A stretch of 64,000 nt of DNA. Origin: Streptomyces pacificus. Its GTDB lineage: Bacteria; Actinomycetota; Actinomycetes; Streptomycetales; Streptomycetaceae. The notes below the pieces were generated by a model, which saw only the letters and a list, made by a program, of their open reading frames with translations, was not told the DNA's origin and did not search any database. The stretch is taken from the NCBI RefSeq assembly GCF_011766325.1, contig NZ_BLLG01000017.1:62001-126000 (forward strand), read 5' to 3'. Both the position numbers and the translations under genes were made by a program. This document shows, piece by piece, positions 57,748-64,000 of this stretch (position 1 is its first letter; the number at the start of each line of letters is the position of its first letter).

Positions 57748-59456
57748 GCCAGCACCGCCGAGCGGTACGCCTCGTGTGCGCAGACGAGTTCGGGGTGGCG
57801 GCCTTCGGCCGCCACCGTGCCGCCGTCGAACAGCACCACGCGGTCGGTCGCGGCGAGCAGCGCCGGGCTGGTGGTGACCAGGATCGTGGTACGGCCGTCC
57901 CGGAGCCGGCGCAGCCGGGCCGCGATGCGGGTCTCGGTGACGGTGTCGACGGCGGTGGTCGGGTCGTGGACCACGAGCACCGGGGGGTCGGCGGCGAGCG
58001 CCCGGGCCAGCGCCACGCGCTGGCGCTGGCCTCCGGAGAGGGAGCGGCCGCGCTCGGTGAGCACGGTGGCCGTGCCGTGGGGCAGGGCGTGGGCGACCTC
58101 ATCGGCCGTCGCCGCGGACAGGGCAGGGACGAGGTCGGCCTCCTCCGCGTCCGCGCCGGCCCTCACGTTGTCGAGCAGGCTGCTCTCGAACAGGTCGGCG
58201 TCGTGGTGGGCGACCAGGATCGCCCGGCGGGCGCTGACCGGATCCAGTGCGGTCAGGGGGACGCCGTCGAGTTCGACGGCGCCCTCGGCCGGGTCGAGTT
58301 CGCGGCCGAGGCAGAGCAGGAGGTCGTGGGCCACCGCCGGATCCTTCGCGACGACGCCGACGACGGAGCCCGGGGCGATGTCGAGGTCGACGCCGCTCAG
58401 CGCGCCGTGTCCGAGCCCGCGCAGCCGGATCCTCCCGGCCACCGGGCTCGCGGGTGCCGCCTCGCCTGCCGGCACGGCGGGCGCCGAAGCCAGCACGTCG
58501 GCGATCCGGTCGGCGGAGGCGCGGCCCAGCGCGAACTCGCCGTTGACGTAGGTGAGCAGCTGGAAGGGACCGAGCAGGTACTGGGCGAGTCCGACGGCGG
58601 CCACCAGTTCGCCGACGCTGATCGCTCCGCTCATGGCGAGGTGGGCAGCCGCGAGTCCGATGACCGCGATGAAGATTCCCGTGAGGGCGAGGATCGCGCC
58701 GTCGTGCCAGGCTCGGCTCCTGGCGGCCCGCAGCGCGGCCGCCAGGGAGTCCTGGCTGGTGCGCCGGTAGCGGGAGACGGCGGTCGCCTCCGCTCCCATG
58801 CCCTTGAGGACCCGCAGGCCCGCGACGAGGTCGGCGGCGACACCGGAGGCGTGTGCGGCGCGTTCCTGCTCGATCTCGCTGCGCTGTTCGAGCGGTTGGC
58901 TGATCCGGTGGCCCAGCCAGAGCAGGGGCGGGACGCCGAGCAGGATGAGCAGGCCCAGCGGTACCGAGACCCGGAGCAGCATGACCGCGCTGACGGTCAG
59001 GCCGGCGAGCGCGGACACCGCGTACGGCACGGCTGCCGCGACGGCTCCGACGCGGGTGGCGTCACCCGTTGCCACAGCCGTCAGCGCGCCGGGGAGCCGG
59101 CCGGTGTCGGCGCCGCCGCGGGGGTCCAGCACGCGGGTGCCGACGGCAAGGCGCCACTCGTGCGCGGCGAGCTCGCCGGTGCCGTCGGCGATGCGGGCGG
59201 CGGCGCGGTAGCACGTGGACAGGACGAGGAAGAGGACGGCGAGGACGAGCAGCCAGCGCAGGAGCGAGCCGGCGTCGCCGGTGGCCACGGCACGGTCGAT
59301 GATCATGCCGATGACGACGGGGACCAGGGCCTCGCAGCCCTGGTGCGCCATGCCGAGGAGCGAGGCCCCGGCGATGCGGCGGCGCTGGTGTCCGATCGTG
59401 TCGCGGAGGACGCGGCCCCCCGTCGGACCTTCCTTCATCGGTCCCTCCACGGGCAT
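57744..59456 (-). CDS. ABC exporter half-transporter, signature-donating subunit
   Basis: 570 residues: six transmembrane helices (about 30-310) then an ATPase domain keeping only the signature, SLSGGQRQRVALARAL. Walker A is destroyed (GVVAKDPAVAHDLL), the Q-loop Gln is His (LVAHHDADLF), Walker B ends Asp-Pro (VLVVHDPTT) and the switch His is lost (LVTTSPAL). It should pair with the downstream subunit to form one active ATPase site. An iron box lies 30 bp upstream of its start. Confidence 0.9.
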   Translation of the reverse strand: MPVEGPMKEGPTGGRVLRDTIGHQRRRIAGASLLGMAHQGCEALVPVVIGMIIDRAVATGDAGSLLRWLLVLAVLFLVLSTCYRAAARIADGTGELAAHEWRLAVGTRVLDPRGGADTGRLPGALTAVATGDATRVGAVAAAVPYAVSALAGLTVSAVMLLRVSVPLGLLILLGVPPLLWLGHRISQPLEQRSEIEQERAAHASGVAADLVAGLRVLKGMGAEATAVSRYRRTSQDSLAAALRAARSRAWHDGAILALTGIFIAVIGLAAAHLAMSGAISVGELVAAVGLAQYLLGPFQLLTYVNGEFALGRASADRIADVLASAPAVPAGEAAPASPVAGRIRLRGLGHGALSGVDLDIAPGSVVGVVAKDPAVAHDLLLCLGRELDPAEGAVELDGVPLTALDPVSARRAILVAHHDADLFESSLLDNVRAGADAEEADLVPALSAATADEVAHALPHGTATVLTERGRSLSGGQRQRVALARALAADPPVLVVHDPTTAVDTVTETRIAARLRRLRDGRTTILVTTSPALLAATDRVVLFDGGTVAAEGRHPELVCAHEAYRSAVLA

Positions 59457-59485
59457 CCGGCACCTCCGCGAAGATGGTCGATCAG

Positions 59486-59504
59486 TTAGGTGAGGCTATC
59501 TTAA
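59486..59504. promoter_or_regulatory. Iron box upstream of the exporter operon
   Basis: TTAGGTGAGGCTATCTTAA, about 16 of 19 matches to the DmdR/IdeR consensus, 30-48 bp upstream of the exporter start at 59456 on the minus strand. Confidence 0.78.
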
Positions 59505-59586
59505 GCGGGCTGGTCGTGGTGGTGGGCCGAGGTCCCCCATGCCCGTTCCGGCCGACGGCATCCACGCGTTGACCCGGTGCCGAGCA

Positions 59587-59605
59587 TTCGGTTAGCCTCA
59601 CCTAA
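59587..59605. promoter_or_regulatory. Iron box upstream of the uptake operon
   Basis: TTCGGTTAGCCTCACCTAA, about 16 of 19 matches to the DmdR/IdeR consensus, roughly 105 bp upstream of the first permease start. Confidence 0.78.
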
Positions 59606-59710
59606 GTCGGCCTTTGCCGTCCCTGCCCCATCTTCTCTGACTGTTACTCATCGGGTACTCATCGGGTACTGATGCGTACTCATGCGGGCTGCCAACGGGG
59701 GGAGTCGCGG

Positions 59711-60778
59711 TTGTCGGTCGAAGTCCACGCGGAACCCGGGAGCAGGGCCGACGCCTCGGCCCCACAGCAGACCCGGCGGTCCGCGGCCGCGCTCCGCGGG
59801 GCGGGACTCGTCCTCACCCTGGGCGCGCTCTTCCTCGTCGGCCTGCTCAGCGTGTGGGTGGGAACCCGGGGCATCCCCTTCACCGCGACCTGGAGCCTGC
59901 TCTGGCGGCCCGACGGCTCGGAGGCCTCGGTCATCATCCACGCGTACCGCATCCCCCGGACCCTCCTCGGCCTCCTGGTGGGAGCGGCCCTCGGACTCTC
60001 CGGCGCGCTCATGCAGTCGCTCACCCGCAACCCGCTGGCCGACCCCGGACTGCTGGGCGTGAGCCTCGGCGCGTCCAGCGGAGTGGTCGCGGCCATCGCC
60101 TTCCTCGGTGTGGGCGGTGTCCTCGGCTACGTCTGGTTCGCGTTCCTGGGCGCCGCGCTGGCGTCCGTTCTCGTCTACGTGCTGGGCTCCCTCGGACGCT
60201 CCCTGGCGACCCCGGACCGCCTCGTGGTCGCCGGAGCGGCGGTGACGGCGGTGCTCTTCGCCCTCAACTACGCCGTACTGCTCATGCACCCGCGCGCGTT
60301 CGACCAGTTCCGGTTCTGGACCGCCGGGGCTCTGGCCGGCCGGAACATCGACGTCGTGCTCGTCGTTCTGCCGTTCGTCGTGGTGGGCCTGCTGCTCGCG
60401 CTCGGCCTCGCTCCCGCCCTGAACGCCCTGGCCATGGGCGACCAGATGGGCCGCGCGCTCGGGGTGAACGTCGGCCGGTCCCGGGCGCTGGGGCTGCTCG
60501 CCGTCATCCTGCTGTGCGGGGCGGCGACCGCCGCGGCGGGCCCGATCGGCTTCGTCGGCCTGGTGGTTCCGCATGTCGCCCGGTTCGCGGTGGGCACCGA
60601 CCAGCGTTGGGTGCTCGCGTACTCGATGCTGTTCGCCCCCGTCCTGCTGCTCGGGGCGGATGTCCTGGGACGGTTGCTGGGCGCCCCGGGCGAGATCCAG
60701 GTCGGCATCGTCACCGCCTTCCTCGGGGCCCCGCTGTTCATCGCGCTGTGTCGTCGCCGAAGGCTGGTCATGCTGTGA
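59711..60778 (+). CDS. Ferri-siderophore ABC permease, first FecCD subunit
   Basis: About 355 residues with nine to ten transmembrane helices. FecCD blocks: HAYRIPRTLLGLLVGAALGL, GALMQSLTRNPLADPGLLGV, LGLAPALNALAMGDQMGRAL and IGFVGLVVPHVARFAVGTD. TTG 59711 is preferred because GGGGGGAG ends 7 nt upstream; an ATG at 59672 in the same frame has no clear ribosome site. The stop overlaps the next start (GTGA). Confidence 0.9.
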   Translation: MSVEVHAEPGSRADASAPQQTRRSAAALRGAGLVLTLGALFLVGLLSVWVGTRGIPFTATWSLLWRPDGSEASVIIHAYRIPRTLLGLLVGAALGLSGALMQSLTRNPLADPGLLGVSLGASSGVVAAIAFLGVGGVLGYVWFAFLGAALASVLVYVLGSLGRSLATPDRLVVAGAAVTAVLFALNYAVLLMHPRAFDQFRFWTAGALAGRNIDVVLVVLPFVVVGLLLALGLAPALNALAMGDQMGRALGVNVGRSRALGLLAVILLCGAATAAAGPIGFVGLVVPHVARFAVGTDQRWVLAYSMLFAPVLLLGADVLGRLLGAPGEIQVGIVTAFLGAPLFIALCRRRRLVML

Positions 60779-61911
60779 CTGCCGCACGGGAGACGGGGGC
60801 TCCCGCTCCGGACCCGCGCCCGACCCCCGCGGCGTCCACCGCCCGTCCGGCGTCCCCGGCGCCGTCCCGGATGGTCACGGGGCGGGTCGTCCGAACCCGC
60901 AAGGGCGGGCTGTCCCTGCGTGTCCACGGCCGCGTCCTGGCCGTGACGGCCGCCCTGCTCGGCGCGCTCCTCCTGGTCGTGGGAACCACCCTGACCACCG
61001 GTGACTTCGAACTGTCCGCCGGCGAGGTGGTCCAGACCCTCACCGGCAACGGCTCCGGGGCCGCTGACTTCATCGTGCACACCCTGCGCATGCCCCGGCT
61101 GCTGACCGCCCTGTTCGTCGGCGCGGCCCTTGCGGTGAGCGGGGCGATCCTGCAGAGCCTGACCGGTAACACGCTGGGCACGCCCGACATCATCGGCTTC
61201 ACCAACGGCTCGGCCACCGGCGCCCTGCTGGTCATCGTCGTGTGGCACGGCAGCATGACGCAGATCGCGCTCGGCGCGCTCGCCGGCGGGCTGGCCACCG
61301 CGGCCGCCGTCTCCCTGCTGCTGCTCGGGCGCGGCCTGGGGGGGTTCCGGCTGGTGGTCGTCGGTATCGGCGTCAGTGCGCTGCTGCTGGCCCTCAACTC
61401 GTATCTGATCACCCGGGCCAGCTGGCAGGAGGCGCTTCAGGCGCAGGCGTGGCTGGTGGGAAGCCTCGGGAACCGCGGCTGGGTCCACGCGAACGCCATC
61501 GGCCTGGCCGTGCTCCTCCTGCTTCCGCCCGCGTTCCTCCTCGCCCGCCGCCTGTCCGTGGTGGAGATGGGCGACGGCATCGCGACGGCGCTCGGTGTCC
61601 ACGTGACCCGCACCCGTGCCACCCTGCTGGCCATCAGCGTCGCACTGGCCGCGTTCGCCACCGCGGTGACCGGGCCCATCCTGTTCGTCGCGCTTGCCGC
61701 ACCACAACTGGCCCGGGGGCTGACCCGTTCGCCCGGTCCCGGCCTCGTGCCCTGTGCCCTCATGGGGGCCCTCCTGCTCGCGGTGAGCGACCTGGCCGCG
61801 CAGCGCCTCTTCGCGCCCGCGCTCCTCCCGGTGGGAACGGCCACCGGGACCATCGGCGGGCTGTACCTCATCCATCTGTTGATCACCGAGTCGCGAAGGA
61901 GCCGCGCATGA
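60775..61911 (+). CDS. Ferri-siderophore ABC permease, second FecCD subunit
   Basis: 378 residues. A disordered N-terminal ~45 residues rich in Pro and Ala precedes the membrane part: HTLRMPRLLTALFVGAALAV, GAILQSLTGNTLGTPDIIGF, VVEMGDGIATALGVHVTRTR. The block before the last helices reads TGPILFVALAAPQLARGLTR, a slight variant of GPIxFVGLxxPHxxR. Starts at GTG 60775 inside the previous stop. Heterodimer partner of the upstream permease. Confidence 0.9.
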   Translation: MTAARETGAPAPDPRPTPAASTARPASPAPSRMVTGRVVRTRKGGLSLRVHGRVLAVTAALLGALLLVVGTTLTTGDFELSAGEVVQTLTGNGSGAADFIVHTLRMPRLLTALFVGAALAVSGAILQSLTGNTLGTPDIIGFTNGSATGALLVIVVWHGSMTQIALGALAGGLATAAAVSLLLLGRGLGGFRLVVVGIGVSALLLALNSYLITRASWQEALQAQAWLVGSLGNRGWVHANAIGLAVLLLLPPAFLLARRLSVVEMGDGIATALGVHVTRTRATLLAISVALAAFATAVTGPILFVALAAPQLARGLTRSPGPGLVPCALMGALLLAVSDLAAQRLFAPALLPVGTATGTIGGLYLIHLLITESRRSRA

Positions 61912-62792
61912 CCGGACCGAACACACCGGCGCCGCGTCTGCGCGCCGAGGACCTCACGCTCTCCTACGACCGGCGGGAGGTGGCGCGTTCCCTCGCGGTC
62001 GACATCCCCGACGACTCCTTCACAGTGATCATCGGGCCGAACGCCTGCGGTAAGTCCACCCTGCTCAAGGCACTGGCCCGGATGCTCAGGCCGAAGGCCG
62101 GCCAGGTGTACCTCGACGGACAGGCCATCGCCTCGTACCGGTCCCGTGAAGTGGCCCGCCGGCTCGGGCTGCTCCCGCAGTCGTCCAGCGCGCCGGGCGG
62201 CATCACCGCCGGCGACCTCGTGGCGCGCGGCCGCTATCCGCACCAGCGACTGCTCAAGCAGTGGTCCCCGGAGGACGAGGAGGCCGTCGCGGAGGCGATG
62301 CGGCACACCGGTGTACGCGAACTCGCCGACCGGCCGGTGGACGACCTGTCCGGAGGCCAGCGCCAGCGCGTCTGGCTGGCCATGGTCCTGGCCCAGCAGA
62401 CCTCCATCCTGCTGCTTGACGAGCCCACGACCTTCCTGGACATCGCCCACCAGGTCGAGGTGCTCGACCTGTGCGCCGAGTTGCACGCCCGCAGGGGGCA
62501 CACGGTCGTGGCGGTGCTGCACGACCTCAACCAGGCGTGCCGCTATGCCACCCACCTCGTCGTGATGCGGCCCGGCGGCACGATCGCCGCCGAGGGCGAT
62601 CCGGCGACCGTCATGACCGCCGAGCTGGTGGCGGACGTCTTCGGACTGCCCTGCCGGATCATCTCCGACCCGGAGACCGGCACGCCGCTGGTGGTGCCCG
62701 CGGCACCCAGGCGGTTCGAGCGCGAGGACACCCCGGATACCGGCGCCCCGGACGCCACCCCCGCCGGCGCCGTGCTGGCCGAGACCCTCTAG
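61908..62792 (+). CDS. Ferri-siderophore ABC transporter ATPase
   Basis: 294 residues, FepC/FecE type: Walker A GPNACGKSTLL, Q-loop LLPQSS, signature DLSGGQRQRVWLAM, Walker B ILLLDEPTTFLD, H-loop VLHDLNQ. It powers uptake through the two FecCD subunits with the lipoprotein at 38.6 kb. ATG overlaps the permease stop; GAAGGA lies upstream. The last ~30 residues are a disordered tail. Confidence 0.94.
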   Translation: MTGPNTPAPRLRAEDLTLSYDRREVARSLAVDIPDDSFTVIIGPNACGKSTLLKALARMLRPKAGQVYLDGQAIASYRSREVARRLGLLPQSSSAPGGITAGDLVARGRYPHQRLLKQWSPEDEEAVAEAMRHTGVRELADRPVDDLSGGQRQRVWLAMVLAQQTSILLLDEPTTFLDIAHQVEVLDLCAELHARRGHTVVAVLHDLNQACRYATHLVVMRPGGTIAAEGDPATVMTAELVADVFGLPCRIISDPETGTPLVVPAAPRRFEREDTPDTGAPDATPAGAVLAETL

Positions 62793-62809
62793 CGACGGAC
62801 GGACTGCCC

Positions 62810-62896
62810 ATGATGCTCTCCACGAGGCTGACGAACGCGAACATCCCCACCATGGACCCGGCCCGCAACGCCCGCGTCCTGGCCCGCGCCCTGTAG
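62810..62896 (+). pseudogene. Short remnant resembling the N-terminus of an amidohydrolase
   Basis: 28 codons ending at TAG: MMLSTRLTNANIPTMDPARN then ARVLARAL. The LTNAxIxTMDPARPxARAL pattern is typical of the start of YtcJ-like amidohydrolases. The rest of such a gene is missing. It may instead be a meaningless short frame. Confidence 0.4.
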
Positions 62897-62906
62897 GCGT
62901 CAGCCC

Positions 62907-62978
62907 CCGGGGTCGCGCAGGCCGGCGGGGAGCGGGCCCGCCTCTCCCCGGGCCGGTGCGGCGACGACCCCGGCCGTC
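62907..62978. terminator. Possible bidirectional terminator
   Basis: Nested GC-rich inverted repeats: an outer pair around GGGGTCG ... CGACCCC and an inner GGGGAG ... CTCCCC flanking CGGGCCCG. It lies between the convergent uptake operon and argB. Folding not computed. Confidence 0.4.
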
Positions 62979-63027
62979 CGCATGGCCGTGTGCCGGCACC
63001 GAGTGGGCGGGGTGGCTGCTTCCGCGT

Positions 63028-63963
63028 TCATGCGCGGGCCTCCCGGTGGGCGGGGGAGCTGTCGGACGGCCCGTCCGGGACGATCGTGGTTCCCTGGGCC
63101 TTCTCGGAGAACAGGCCGTGCAGCACGGCCTGCGGCATCCGCCCGTCGAGGACGTGGGCCCGGCCGACGCCCGCCCGCACAGCCCGAAGGCAGCCCTCCA
63201 TCTTCGGCACCATGCCGCTCGCGAGCTCCGGGAGCAGATCGCCCAACTCCGTGGCCGTCAGCCGCTCGATCACCTCCGTGCGGTGCGGCCAGTCCGCGTA
63301 CAGGCCGCCGACATCGGTCAGCACCACGAGCCGGTCGGCGCCGAGGGCGGCGGCCAGGGCGGACGCGGCGAGGTCTGCGTTGACGTTGTAGACCTGGCCG
63401 TCCGTGCCGCGCGCGATCGGGGACACGACCGGGATGCGCCCCTCGTCCAGAAGCGCCCGCACGGTGTCCGGCGACACGGCCACGATGTCGCCCACGAGAC
63501 CGATGTCCACGAGCCGCCCGTCTACGGAGGCCTGGCGCCGTACGGCGGTCAGCGTGTGGGCGTCCTCGCCCGACAGGCCCACGGCGAAGGGGCCATGGGC
63601 GTTGATCACGCCGACGAGGTCCCGCTGGATCCGTCCCGTCAGGACCATCCGGACCACGTCCATGGTCTCCGGGGTGGTCACCCTCATGCCCCCCTCGAAA
63701 CGGACCTCAAGGCCGAGCCGGTCGAGCATCGAGCTGATCTGCGGGCCGCCGCCGTGCACCACGACCGGCAGCAGACCGGCGTGCCGCAGCTCCACGACAT
63801 CCCGTGCGAACGCCTCCAGGAGCGCCCCCTCCACCATGGCGCTGCCGCCGAACTTCACCACGACCGTGCGGCCTTGGAGCTCCTCGCGCCAGGGCATTGC
63901 CCCGGGCAGCGGTTCGGCTTCCGTGACCGGTCGCGCGACTGCGGTCCCCATCTGTGTCCCCAT
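63028..63963 (-). CDS. argB: Acetylglutamate kinase
   Basis: Phosphorylates N-acetylglutamate in the ornithine/arginine pathway. 311 residues: VVVKFGGSAM (phosphate loop), VVHGGGPQISSMLDRLGL, GLSGEDAHTLTAV, and NVNADLAASALAAALGADRL. ATG 63963 gives the full frame; an in-frame ATG at 63951 with GGGG 6 nt upstream is equally possible. It lies next to a hydroxyornithine siderophore cluster, so the gene may supply precursor; it could equally be the housekeeping arg operon. Confidence 0.93.
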   Translation of the reverse strand: MGTQMGTAVARPVTEAEPLPGAMPWREELQGRTVVVKFGGSAMVEGALLEAFARDVVELRHAGLLPVVVHGGGPQISSMLDRLGLEVRFEGGMRVTTPETMDVVRMVLTGRIQRDLVGVINAHGPFAVGLSGEDAHTLTAVRRQASVDGRLVDIGLVGDIVAVSPDTVRALLDEGRIPVVSPIARGTDGQVYNVNADLAASALAAALGADRLVVLTDVGGLYADWPHRTEVIERLTATELGDLLPELASGMVPKMEGCLRAVRAGVGRAHVLDGRMPQAVLHGLFSEKAQGTTIVPDGPSDSSPAHREARA

Positions 63964-64000
63964 CCCGTTCGTGATGTGCAGGCGCTGCTCTCGTGGACGT
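63855..64000 (-). CDS. Probable 3' end of argJ, running off the window
   Basis: In one minus-strand frame the window edge reads VHESSACTS, close to the VHENSAYSS ending that I remember for Streptomyces ArgJ (ornithine acetyltransferase). Unlike usual ArgJ, no stop follows and the frame runs on about 40 codons to TGA at 63857-63855, inside argB. Either argJ is C-terminally extended or its stop has been lost. Only about 9 informative residues are visible. Confidence 0.4.
   Translation of the reverse strand, partial: VHESSACTSRTGWGHRWGPQSRDRSRKPNRCPGQCPGARSSKAARSW

Overview
The window is high-GC actinobacterial DNA and is best read as Streptomyces chromosome. Codon use is strongly G/C-ending, GTG starts and ATGA/GTGA/TGATG overlaps are common, and the left part has the gene order I remember from the S. 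coelicolor cutRS-dut region (around SCO5862-SCO5873). No tRNA, rRNA or CRISPR array was seen.

Bases 1-16.7 kb are core chromosome. They hold the two-component pair cutR/cutS, a zinc-ribbon DUF4193 gene, a PaaI-type thioesterase overlapping dut, and DUF3710. A potassium-flavoured set follows: orphan kdpD/kdpE, two TrkA-type RCK proteins, and a divergent permease resembling the potassium importer KimA. The block ends in a TrmA-family RNA methyltransferase (rumA-like).

Bases 16.7-35.9 kb are an accretion of mobile DNA at the 3' end of rumA. The last ~69 bp of rumA recur twice more (25.2 kb direct, 32.6 kb inverted). They are flanked at fixed distances (75 bp before, about 178 bp after) by pairs of TGACGCTC-type repeats with an 11-bp period. 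This is the layout of attL, attP-like and attR sites of a tyrosine recombinase, but no integrase gene remains. The first segment carries frameshifted iron-uptake genes (FecCD fragment, FecE-like ATPase, FhuF-like reductase), an rtcB fragment, and an intact three-gene CHAT/TPR, zinc-ribbon and membrane-protein cassette. The second carries a divergent urease operon (ureABCFGD), a nitrilase fragment and a Doc-type toxin-antitoxin pair. Beyond the last site lie a PIN toxin/RHH antitoxin pair, a DUF1963 gene, and fragments of two transposases and an RHS protein.

Bases 35.9-62.8 kb are an iron-regulated hydroxamate siderophore cluster related to coelichelin but with a larger NRPS: formyltransferase (CchA-like), ornithine N5-monooxygenase (CchB-like), binding lipoprotein, a 5167-residue four-module NRPS and MbtH in one direction; a heterodimeric ABC exporter in the other; then two FecCD permeases and an ATPase for uptake. 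Two divergent promoter regions each carry two DmdR/IdeR-type iron boxes. By manual alignment to PheA, the adenylation codes are DVWIIGAVNK, DPLDFGLIQK, DMENLGLINK and DVFILGAVNK. The third is the known N5-hydroxyornithine code, the first and fourth look like one formyl- or acyl-hydroxyornithine type, and the second matches nothing I know. A terminal condensation domain without its catalytic histidines replaces a thioesterase.

The right edge (63-64 kb) holds argB and probably the 3' end of argJ, which could supply ornithine to the siderophore pathway.
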